From positions 38,574-102,573 of the forward strand of contig CAUEEP010000637.1 of assembly GCA_958450365.1 (NCBI GenBank): 64,000 nt of DNA, read 5' to 3'. The notes beneath the pieces were generated by a model. It saw only the letters and a list, made by a program, of their open reading frames with translations. It was not told the origin of the DNA and made no database searches. Positions 10,729-21,310 of the stretch are shown piece by piece. Every line of letters begins with the position of its first letter. Within the stretch, counting starts at the first letter, position 1. A program made the position numbers and the translations under genes. The DNA comes from Mesorhabditis belari. Lineage: Eukaryota; Nematoda; Chromadorea; Rhabditida; Rhabditidae.

Positions 10729-12093
10729 CTATTCTCTGATCGTTTTGTTCTCGTTTCTATTTTATTTGTTTTGATGTTGAGAGTACTTAATGTTGTTCTT
10801 TTCAGTTGGTCGTTTAAATTTTGGACTCACATTTACAGATATACATGCGAATTCTCGAGTTAATTTTTGACGAATAAAGCTTTTGTAGACTTTTTGAGTT
10901 GGATTTAGCTAATGATTTTGAACTCGAAATGATTGCGGTGAAATTTGTTTTGAAACAACTTGAAATTAGTGAGGACATTACTTTTGTGGAGCTATTTGTT
11001 AAGTAACTGATTGTTTTTGTTTTATACTTTAATTTTTCTGCAATGTATACGGATAAATCTTATAATCCTGAAAAGTAGAGTATTATGGGTAAGCAAAATA
11101 CCCTACACTTTTTGGGAATATCGTTTTTTGCAAGATTTTCGTACGAAAGAAACTTTTGGATGGCAATGGGACAATACATTTGTGGACCACTGTATTGTAG
11201 TTGTGTTATTTAAGGTAAAAATTATGAAAACCAAAATTCAGTGACGCTTGGGGAGTCGAAACCGGATCGTTTGGGCCGTAGACAAGCGCGTTCTCGACTG
11301 CGCCACGACGAAGAGATGTATATGAGTGTTATATATCATTCGAAAGCTGAAGATCTCCTCTACATTTTGGAATAAAAAACTTTTTGAATTCATTCAACTT
11401 TTTCGGGGAAATTGACTGCACAAAGGGAGAGGTCGTTTTCGAAAAAACCCATTCCAGCTTAGCTTAGCTATTCCAGCTTAGCTACTCCAGCTTAGCTACT
11501 CCAGCTTAGCTATTCCTCAAGTTTTATGGTGTAAAATAACCGCCCAGAATAGAAAAGAAAAGTAAAGATGCTCTGAAGTTGTTGTATTTTTAAAAAAGTT
11601 GTATTCATGTATCTATTGGCCAAACATCAAACGGTTAACTGAATTTGAGCGGGGCCAAAACTTGATCCAAAGACACCTCGGCTGGCTCTGAGTCCCGAGA
11701 GCCAAAACTTGATCTATTTTTTGGCCACCTCTTCTTCTGTGCAGCCAATTTGCCCAAAAGCTGAGCAAATTCGAAAACTTTTTATATCAAAATGTAGAGG
11801 AGATCTTCAGCTTTCGAATAATACTCATATATGTCTTCCTAGGCTTGCCTAGGAGCTAGATCTAGACTTGTTTGGCTTAGATTCAGTCTGTTTGACTTGT
11901 TTCGGGCTGATTGACTGCTCAAGACTGTGTCTAGCCTCACTGGAGTGATCTTAGTGAGGTGCTGGAGTGCTTGACTGAGACTAGGCCGGCATGGCGCTTG
12001 TCCTGGTTGGCTGGTGTCAGGCTTTGCCTCAAAGCTTTGCCTCAGACCTGTGCAGGGTCTGCTTCAAACCAAACACCAAATACAAATCTCTAG
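10729..12093. other. Intergenic duplicated DNA, no gene seen
   Basis: Contains the shared arm up to about 10985, a tRNA-like stretch at 11240-11310, 14-bp tandem units (ttccagcttagcta type) at 11455-11515, the repeated 11310-11440 block with its inverted copy at 11715-11840, and from 11830 the left end of the large palindrome with a CTAGATCTAG remnant. Confidence 0.7.
11238..11312 (-). repeat. tRNA-like relic (possible SINE head)
   Basis: On the minus strand an A-box-like tggcgcagtcgag is followed about 45 bases later by a B-box-like ggtttcgactcc. Arms do not pair well enough for a functional tRNA, so it is called a relic. Confidence 0.4.
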
Positions 12094-13872
12094 ATCGAGG
12101 GCTCTGGCCAGCACCACGTCGAGGGTAGCGGTGTCGAAGGAAGTGGATTAGTCGAAGGCTCAGGATCTGTCGAGGGATCAGGTACTGTAGTTCTAAATGG
12201 TCAAAAGAGTCTACCGTAAGCTAGCTGTTGGATTACGGTAGTTTTTCACCATGCAGATTGCCTAAGGAAAGGTAAAAGGGTTATTGTATCATTTTAAATT
12301 CAGGTATCGACACAGTGCTCACTCTAGAAGAAGCTAAAGGTTTCTTTTCTTAAGGAATTCTTTAATTTCAAGTTTTTAGAGAAGAAAGCCGAGAAAACCG
12401 GTGGCGTTGTCGAGGTAAGATTTTACAAGTAAAATATGGGATTGGAAAGTAGAGATGCTTTATGGGAAAGCCCCATCTGGGATCAAAAAAAGAATGATCC
12501 AAATCTCAGCACTCTTACAATCTCTTACAAGATTCCCACTCACCATTTGAGAGTTCATTTGAAAGCTTGAAACGTTAGCTTCTCGGGGAATCAAGAGGCA
12601 AAGTTCTCAAAGCTCTGTGTGCTGAAATATTTGATCGCGACTTTTTCTTTCCGTCAATTCCCATTAAGGAAAAGACTTTTCGATAAAATGATCAAAATCT
12701 ATGTGATCTGTTGACTGATGTAGATGCAAAGACTAGATGTAAAGACTAAATGTAAAGACTAGATGTAAAGTCTAGATGTAAAGCTGTTGAATCTCTGTAT
12801 CCCGTGCACATCCAACCGAAAAGCTCTTTTCTATAAGATTTTGACTTTTGAATAGCCAATTGACACAGAAAAATGTGCTGAATCAATCCCTCATCTAAAC
12901 GTTTGAAACTCTAGAGAACTCAAGAAAAAACAGGATGGGACGATCTAGGAGAGACAATATCGGAGGAGAAAGCTATTGGGTTTAGATGAGCCTTCGCTTT
13001 AGACAAATCTACCCATTTGGATCCCTGATTATTTTAATCCTGTCTTTTGTCTGATTATTTCAACCCGAGAAGGGGCTTAGTGGGCTTAGGCTTAGGTGAT
13101 TGACAACCAGTTCACCATATGAATGCGGCTGCCTACAGCAATCGGGAAGATAACCCTGTCTCATCTTGGATTCGAACCATAGACTAACCGAGCCGAACAT
13201 TGCTTGACTTGACCGATCTAACGGGATACCGTTTTTCAATGTGGCGCGGCTGCAGGCTTTGAAAGCTGTAGGCTACATGAGCTTTCGCTTTAGACAAATC
13301 TACCCATTCGGATCCCTGGTTATCCCAAATTACCCTAGCTTTACCTCATAAGAAATCGTTTTTTCAATCAATAAGCAATCAATAGTCAATAATCAATAGG
13401 CAACAATCAATAGGCAACAATCAATAAAGGAACTTTCTGGTGCAGTAAACGGTAACTCTTTTAGTCAAATAAACTTTCGCTGGATATCACAGCACACTTT
13501 TTTACGAGTAATTTCTTGAAGGTTAACCTTTGTAAAATAATAGAATGTCGATGAATTGGTGGATTCGTTTTTAAGAGACTCTAAGAGATTTTAAGAGACT
13601 TTAAGAGGCTTTAAGAGGCTTTAAGAGACTCTAAGAGACTCTAAGAGATTTTAAGAGACTTTAAGAGTTCTTAAGAGATTTTAACAGATTTTAAGAGACT
13701 TTAAGAGATTCTAGTGTAATCTTTTCTTAAAATTTTCTTTCTATATAGAAAAGTATAATAGATTTTCTATATAGAAAAGTCTAATATATAGAGAAGCTTT
13801 CAGGAAAAACTCCTCAGCCTAAGCGGTGACTTCAAACGAGAGGCAAAGAAAGAGAAAAAAGAAAAAGATTAA
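12094..13872 (+). pseudogene. Truncated inverted duplicate of the Glu/Lys-rich VEGSG-repeat gene (copy A)
   Basis: Exons 12094-12181, 12304-12339, 12380-12414 and 13804-13872 mirror the last four exons of the gene on the opposite strand at 21311-23079. They encode VEGSG-type repeats, then LTLEEAK, then EKKAEKTGG, and end in a lysine-rich KREAKKEKKEKD tail before TAA. The frame is intact, but the palindrome border at about 11830 removes the upstream exons, so there is no start codon or promoter equivalent. Probably non-functional, or read only as an extension of other transcripts. Confidence 0.55.
13565..13720. repeat. ctctaagagattttaagaga tandem array, left arm
   Basis: About fifteen 10-bp units of ttaagaga type in the last intron of copy A. 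The mirror array is at 21470-21605. Confidence 0.9.
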
Positions 13873-14309
13873 GAAAAAGCGAAAAACCCATTGTTTTCAA
13901 TTAGAACCCTTTAGTTTTAAAGTAATGAAATTTATAAGGATTTATTTTATGTTTTTCAGGTAAACGTACCCTTTCTAGTGCACCGTAATTTCTGTTCACT
14001 AGGCGGAAATGTTTTAAATGAAAGCATAAAGTCCATTCAAGTAAAAATTTCCCATTGAATTCAAATATCTGTGCATAGCAATTTGTCGTTATTTTTTCAT
14101 TTTCCTTATTTTTTTATTTGTTGGGATTAAAGGAAATAAAGGTTTCAAATAAAATAAAGTTTTGATAAGGCTTGACAAAGCTTGACAAAGGTTGACAAGG
14201 CTTGGCAAGGCTTGATAAAGCCTTCACAAAGCTTACTTGACAAAGCTACCATAATTACTGAACACCTCGATTTCTTTCATTTACAATAAATTGGCTTAAA
14301 AATCCCGCT

Positions 14310-14745
14310 AAATGATTGAATGAGCTCCAGGAAAAAGCAATTTCGCTTTTCTAAAGCTTAAACTTTTCGTATTTACCGGGAAATTGGGTGCAAGTCGATT
14401 TTCGGGCAATTTGGATGGCAAAGTGGCTAACAGTTACAGGATTTTATTTGAATATCGAGCAATCTGGATAGCACATGACATTTTTATAAAAAAAAACACG
14501 ATATAAGGATGAGTTTATCATTTAGGGGGTAGATATGAGATTCTTTTCCGAGAAAACGCCTCAAATCTCGCCCCTTTTCCGTTTATTGATTGGATGTCGT
14601 GGATCCGACAAATCATACCAATCACTTTTCGCCTCATCACGAAGATTCGCGTCCTGGAAAGAGTTTGAAAAGAGATGAGAAGTGATGGACAAAGGTGGAA
14701 CCTGGTTAAGCTTAGGTTTAGGTTTAGGCTTAGGCTTAGACTTAG
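14310..14745 (-). repeat. Inverted copy of the CWC27 terminal exon and 3' flank
   Basis: The reverse complement reproduces the final CWC27 exon (14653-14558, matching 5124-5216 and intact to its stop), its 3' splice site, part of the telomere-like array and the downstream region to about 5465. It lacks the rest of the gene and cannot encode CWC27 by itself. The right arm of the palindrome does not have it. Confidence 0.88.
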
Positions 14746-15274
14746 GCTTGGACTTTTTTCGAAACCGGATCTAGCTGCAAAAAGCCCCCGTAGAATTCTA
14801 AGAAACATGCTTTTTTCCCCATGGACCCTGGCTTTCGAGAAAAACATGTTCAAAGTTTCGGTAACTTTTGGCGAGGGGGACTCTCTGCGAATAAGTTCGC
14901 GTCAAATAGAAGTCTCAATTCAACTGAACAACTAGTACTCTTTCCTCTTTTCTACTGCAGTCCATTTCCTAACTTGCATGCTACAATTTGGCATCATTAG
15001 CCCGATAAGGCTTTAAAGTCACTAATTTCAAGTTGTTTCAAAACAAACTTCACCGTAATCATTTCGAGTTCAAAATCATTAGCTAAATCCAACTCAAAAA
15101 GTCTACAAAAGCTTTATTCGTGAAAAATTAACTCGAGAATTCGCATGTATATCTCTAAATGTGAGTCCAAAATTTAAACGACCAACTGAAAAGAATAACA
15201 TTAAGTACTACTAGAAACGATAACAAAAAGATTAGAGAAAATTTTGACAACTCCATTTAGTTAGTTCCGTTTGG

Positions 15275-18200
15275 TCACTCTGCGCGTTTCGCTTTCTCCA
15301 TTGCAATCTAAAGAAAACCGATAAAAGTACTGGAGAAACAGGCTATCTGAAAGGCACAACGTTTCTTTGCATTAAAAGTTGACCCAGTTACTCTAGCCCC
15401 GGTTGATCATAGTTTCAGCTGACCACGGTTACATAGCAAAAAAAGAGTTCAAATCTCACTAGGGCGCTCAAAATACGGAAATCGTGCAAGCTGGAGCTGT
15501 GCAGCTCGACAAGGCATCAAAAATAAATTAAAACCCACCAATCTGCGCAATTCTTCCACTCGTACCTGCTTCTCGCCGAGCTCCACGTACATCTAAAAAT
15601 AAGAGATAAGCCGTAAAACAAGCTTTGTGGTAAACAACAAAGAATTCAAATAATCACAGCTCTCACCATTTCCTCCAGCCTTTCCTTTTCGTCCAAGGTT
15701 GCCTTTAAACGCGTGCAAGCTTCTCGAATAGCTTGTGCTTCTTCTTCGGTGATTCTATCCTCTAAACAGACAGAAATTGACCAAAATCTCATAAAAGAAA
15801 AGCTACTATCGTTACTATTTCAAATATCCAAGACCAACCATCGTTTCCGGATCGTTGACCAACCCAGACCTGCTCCTAAAATAGAAAAGTGTTGAATTAT
15901 GGAAGTCGCAATTTACATGATCCTTGTAACGGTCAGGTCTAGTGAAATCTGACTGAGATCTGAGAATCTGAACCAAAGCTCCAAAATAGCACTATTTTCC
16001 ACCTTCAACGACTTTTTACAGTCAGTTTACAACTGGCAGAGTTACATAGGGTTCCAAATTTACTTTCTGCTTTCTTTTGTTACAAGTTGACCTTTCAAAA
16101 AACCCACCAACGACTCAAAAATCAAATTTTTCACGGCAAGAGCACGCGTCAGTGAAGAAGCGCCGGTGGGCGACTCGCGTGAAATCCAAGGTTGAACTTG
16201 AAGCTAAATGGAAAAATTTTAAATGTAGCTTTAGCATTTGTGAACCAATCCGGCTAGTAGAATCCAGCAATCCAGAAGCCAGACGGCCGACTTGAGCTAA
16301 TCCTTCAAACGAACCTCAGCACGTTGACCCAAAGAAGCGGTGTCGACCCCAGGCACTGTTGATGGAGTGAAGGAGGCGGCTGGCGGATCAAGCGGCGGCT
16401 GGCGGATCAACTCAATCGGTGACGATTGCTAAAAAAGGATAAATATTTGTTAGACTGAGTCAGAGTCAAAACGCTTGCCCCAAACAAACCTCAACTCGCG
16501 AACGCTCAACGGCAGCGGTGCTGACTGTTGGAGGAGTGAATGCAACGGCTTGTGGATCCAAAGTGGACTGGAGTGGTGGAGATTCCTAAAGAATTAATGA
16601 TTCGCAAGACTTGGACTTACCACGAACTATCAAAACCAAAACCCACCACCATACTCTCATCACTGATCTCAATTGGCACCGCGCGAGGATCGTAGATGAA
16701 ATTCTTGAACTAAAATATGAGAGATCGTTGAAACTTTGGTGCAAATCTTTACCGGATCCCTCCTTTTCAACCGCTTTCAATTGGCCATTCTGGTCCGGTT
16801 TCACCACATTCTCCTGTTGAAGGTTCTAAAACTTGAATACATCTCAATGTCTCTCGTACTGCCCCCCTTTGGAACATTTTAGCGGATGCTTCAGCATCCA
16901 GATGCCAAAATTATCATTTAACTTTTCTTCTTGAAATCTCTAGGCCCAAGAGGCCAAGAGCAAGCTAGAAGGGCTAGACAAAGCCTATAAAAAGCGCTTG
17001 GACCAGCCAAAAGCCTGGGTCTAACCCGACCCAGCCTCGCTTACAAGTGCAGGGCCAAATAAGGTCCAAGCCTCTGAATACCATTTTCAACTCTTTCACT
17101 CACCATTCCTTCCTCGTCCATCTTTGCCACACCATTTTCTTCACGGCTAGCTTCTTGTTGTCGATTAGCGTCCAAGCGAGGCTTCCTTTGTCCTGTGTGT
17201 TGTTGCTTGTTGCCAAGCTGCGATTCCTAAAGTACCGTAAATGCTGTATTAAACCTAAGCAGATACCGCGCGTTCTCGATATTTGTTGAAGAATTGACGC
17301 AACTCGACATGCATATCCGGGAAACACTCGATCGACGTGCGCTCCGCGTTGTCCAGGTCCGAGAGACGCCTAAAAGAAGCGATTAGCACATTTTACAATG
17401 ATAACATTGTCTTCTTTTTTAATCAAAGGCTTTAATTATTAGCTTTGCAATTTGTGTGACAACTTGAAAAAATGTTTGCTCAAACTTTTAACAGCAACCA
17501 ATTTCTATCCAAAGTTTGCTTAACAAGTGAATTTCAACATCTTGAATTTCCACTCAAGATTTTGCTGTAGCACTTGTTTAAGCTGTTTTTAAACAATCCT
17601 CACAGCAAGTATGTCATTCTCGCTTGTGGCTGATGAGTGTTGATGTGTTGATTCATGTCCAATTCCGACTCGCTCGTCAAATCGCACGCCTCACAGCCGA
17701 ATTTGCAAACACTAAATGAAAAGGATTGAGCATCAAAAAATTGAACATGAAACTTGATCTTTTAGCTATAAATTGAATCAAATTTTGCAGCTGCAGCTCA
17801 ACTTTTAGCACAAGATCGATCAAATATCTTATTTAAGCGACTATTAAGCCCAAAATTTGGTTAGCTAACAAAAAACAAATGATCAGCTTGGTTCTGACCC
17901 AGCTTTGAGCAAGTTTTGACTGCTCTAGCTCAAGCTTGGTCGAATATCTTTATGTAAATCTCATACTGCCTTCAAGTCAAGCAGATTAAAAACACCAAAA
18001 AACTCACGTCATGTGCGTGAAAACGTGTTTTCCCGCCTCGAGCGATGATAACAGTGGTTGCGCGCACTTCTGAAGAGGGAAATGATATAAAATATGACAA
18101 AGAATCCCTTTAAACACATTTAGAGCACAACTTTAACACTTCTCTCTGGAAGTTTCGCATTTTCTGGGAAAAAAGAACATGCTGAATTGCGTGTGAAAGT

Positions 18201-18503
18201 TTTTAAAGTAATTCCGAGCAATTTAAAACTTGAAAACTCGAGCTAAAACAAGATAAAAGTAATCAAAAACGTCAATTCTATCAATTCAGCACATCGATCA
18301 CCCAAAAATTTGGCATAAACATTCGACTTTGAAGCGTTTTACGGAGAAATGACAAAATTTTCAACGAATTGCTTGTTTTGAGCAAAATTAAGCGAATCTA
18401 ACATGCTGAATTGAGTGAAACATAAAATCATGCTCTAACTGCTAGCGAAGTGCAAATTCTAAACACCCACCATGCATTTACGCGATTCAAATGGTGCTTG
18501 CAT
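15275..18503 (-). CDS. Two-finger C2H2 zinc-finger / coiled-coil protein, long copy
   Basis: The start is at 18503. Exons near 18503-18471, 18062-18006, 17710-17604 and 17369-17267 give two C-x2-C-x12-H-x3-H fingers (CMKC...HVFTH; CEAC...HINTH) and the LRLSDLDNAE block. Further minus-strand exons follow near 17223-17100, 16827-16757, 16711-16653, 16586-16495, 16431-16315 and 16210-16090; they are Pro/Ser/Gln-rich and low in complexity. Helical C-terminal exons come next (TRLKATLDEKERLEEM; YVELGEKQVRVEELRRL). The last exon has two extra bases relative to the other copies and stops early, at AKRAE. One helical exon (RLFKAEELRQE) is not seen here. It sits inside the left arm of the large palindrome. 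Function unknown; DNA or RNA binding is inferred from the fingers. Confidence 0.6.
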
Positions 18504-19550
18504 TTCTAGCCGCTCTTAATCAAATCCGTTGTAGGTGCTGAAAAGCATAGAATTCGCATGAAATCTTGTAAAAATAAGAAACTTGAGAGAAAAACGCAAA
18601 AAGAGACACGCTTTGGGGAGAAATTGGGCAAAATTTTTGACTGCCTAGGTAGAAATGATGCTCTAAACAGGTCAGAATCGATAAAATTTCAAATTCGCTA
18701 AATTTTAAGCAATTCGATAAAATTGCACTCGCACTGAGCGCTTTCAACAAGATAAGCGCTAAATTTTAAGCAAATTCTTCTAAAATGAAAAAAATGAAAA
18801 ATGAAAATCCGCCGATTTTCTGTTATTTATACTTTCATTGTGAAAGACTTGCCTTTTCTGTAATATTTTTCTAATTGACTGAATATCTTTGAAGGCAAGC
18901 GGCTAATTTTCATCCCAGGCCATTGATGCCAGACTTTCGGAAGACTTTTTCTTCAAACTTTCAACATTTTTTGTGATTTTGAGCGGGCAATTTTATCGAA
19001 TTTTATCGGATTTGGTATGTTTTTCGCCCGAAACGTCAAAATTTGTTAGAAAAGTTTCTTTTCCAAGTTTTTCTATAAGGGATAAGAATTCCCCTCAAAA
19101 ACATCAAAATTTGTTGGAAAAAGTTGCTTTTCGAAGTCTTTCCATAAAAATGTGTGATTATCTTGCCGAAAACCTTCCGCACATGTGTAAATTTATGAAA
19201 TTTTATCGATTCTGACCTGTTTAGAGCATCATTTCTACCTAGGCAGTCAAAAATTTTGCCCAATTTCTCCCCAAAGCGTGTCTCTTTTTGCGTTTCTCTC
19301 TCAAGTTTCTTATTTTTACAAGATTTGTTTACCAAACAGTTTTTGGTTTTCAGTTGTCCAAAATTTCTATTTTTATATGCAAGAAAAACTTTATTGAAAC
19401 GATTAATAAAAATTAAGAGAAACAAATAAAAACAAAAAACGGGCGTATTTTTGATGCTCAAAAGTCTTTTAACAGTTGAAGTATTTTGCTTTTTTTTGGT
19501 TTTTGTTTTCTTTATTTTCTTTTTATATAACAAAAAATGATTTTTTTTAG

Positions 19551-20225
19551 ATGCCTGGACGATATTTGTCAACTCGGGACAAAGAAAAATTTTGTGGAAG
19601 CGCGAGAAAAAGGAATTCAGAGGAAAGATGTATACACGGAACTCGGCGAGAAGCAGGTACGAGTGGAAGAATTGCGCAGATTGGTGGGTTTTAATTTATT
19701 TTTGATGCCTTGTCGAGCTGTGGGCTCCAGCTTGCACGATTTCCGAATTTTGAGCGCCCTAGTGAGATTTGAACCCTTTTTTTGCTATGTAACCGTGGTC
19801 AGCTGAAACTATGATAACTGGGTCAACTTTTAATGCAAAGAAACGTGGTGCGTTTCAGATGCTTGCTAGTTACTTTCCTTTTTCAAAACTTGCTTTATTT
19901 TATTTTTAGATGTACACGGAGCTCGGCGAGCGGCTGTTCAAAGCGGCAGAATTACGCCAAGAGGTAGGTATTTTTCATGGCTTGTCGTGCTGTGCGCTCC
20001 AGCTTGCTCCGAAATTTGGGCGCTCTAGTGAGAAATTGAACCCTTTTTTTGCTATTTAACCGTGATCGGCTGAAACTTTGATCGACCGGGGCTAGAGTAA
20101 CTGGGTTAACTTTTAATGTAAAGAAACGTTGTGCATTTCCAAAAGCCTGTTTCTCCAATACTTTTATCGGTTTTCTTTAGATTGCAATGGAGAAAGCGAA
20201 GCGCAGAGTGACCAAACGGAACTAA
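19551..20225 (+). pseudogene. Orphan C-terminal exons of the zinc-finger/coiled-coil gene, copy R2
   Basis: Same three exons as copy R1 (about 19551-19687, 19910-19963, 20181-20225), same strand and almost the same bases, including introns. The last exon keeps the full KRRVTKRN ending, unlike R1 (KRIMTKRN). It forms the right arm opposite the long copy at 15275-18503, without its finger and low-complexity exons. Confidence 0.65.
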
Positions 20226-21310
20226 CTATTCTCTGAACGTTCTCGTTTCTCGTTTTGTTCTCGTTTCTATTTTATTTGTTTTGATGTTGAGAGTACTTAA
20301 TGTTGTTCTTTTCAGTTGGTCGTTTAAATTTTGGACTCACATTTACAGATATACATGCGAATTCTCGAGTTAATTTTTGACGAATAAAGCTTTTGTAGAC
20401 TTTTTGAGTTGGATTTAGCTAATGATTTTGAACTCGAAATGATTGCGGTGAAATTTGTTTTGAAACAACTTGAAATTAGTGACTTTAAAGCCTTATCGGG
20501 CTAATGATGCCAAATTGTAGCATGCAAGTTAGGAAATGGACTGCAGTAGAAAAGAGGAAAGAGTACTAGTTGTTCAGTTGAATTGAGACTTCTATTTGAC
20601 GCGAACTTATTCGCAGAGAGTCCCCCTCGCCAAAAGTTACCGAAACTTTGAACATGTTTTTCTCGAAAGCCAAGGTCCATGGGGAAAAAAAGCATGTTTC
20701 TTAGAATTCTACGGGGACCTTTTGCAGCTAGATCCGGTTTCGAAAATCGAACTTAGCCACTTTGCCATCCAAATTGCCCGAAAATCGACTTGCACCCAAT
20801 TTCCCGGTAAATACGAAAAGTTTAAGCTTTAGAAAAGCGAAATTGCTTTTTCCTGGAGCTCATTCAATCATTTAGCGGGATTTTTAAGCCAATTTATTGT
20901 AAATGAAAGAAATCGAGGTGTTCAGTAATTATGGTAGCTTTGTCAAGTAAGCTTTGTGAAGGCTTTATCAAGCCTTGCCAAGCCTTGTCAACCTTTGTCA
21001 AGCTTTGTCAAGCCTTATCAAAACTTTATTTTATTTGAAACCTTTATTTCCTTTAATCCCAACAAATAAAAAAATAAGGAAAATGAAAAAATAACGACAA
21101 ATTGCTATGCACAGATATTTGAATTCAATGGGAAATTTTTACTTGAATGGACTTTATGCTTTCATTTAAAACATTTCCGCCTAGTGAACAGAAATTACGG
21201 TGCACTAGAAAGGGTACGTTTACCTGAAAAACATAAAATAAATCCTTATAAATTTCATTACTTTAAAACTAAAGGGTTCTAATTGAAAACAATGGGTTTT
21301 TCGCTTTTTC

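Noticed and set aside
14518..14853. 111-codon minus-strand frame over the CWC27 exon copy
   Set aside because: Reads the duplicated exon in the wrong frame and runs through telomere-like repeats.
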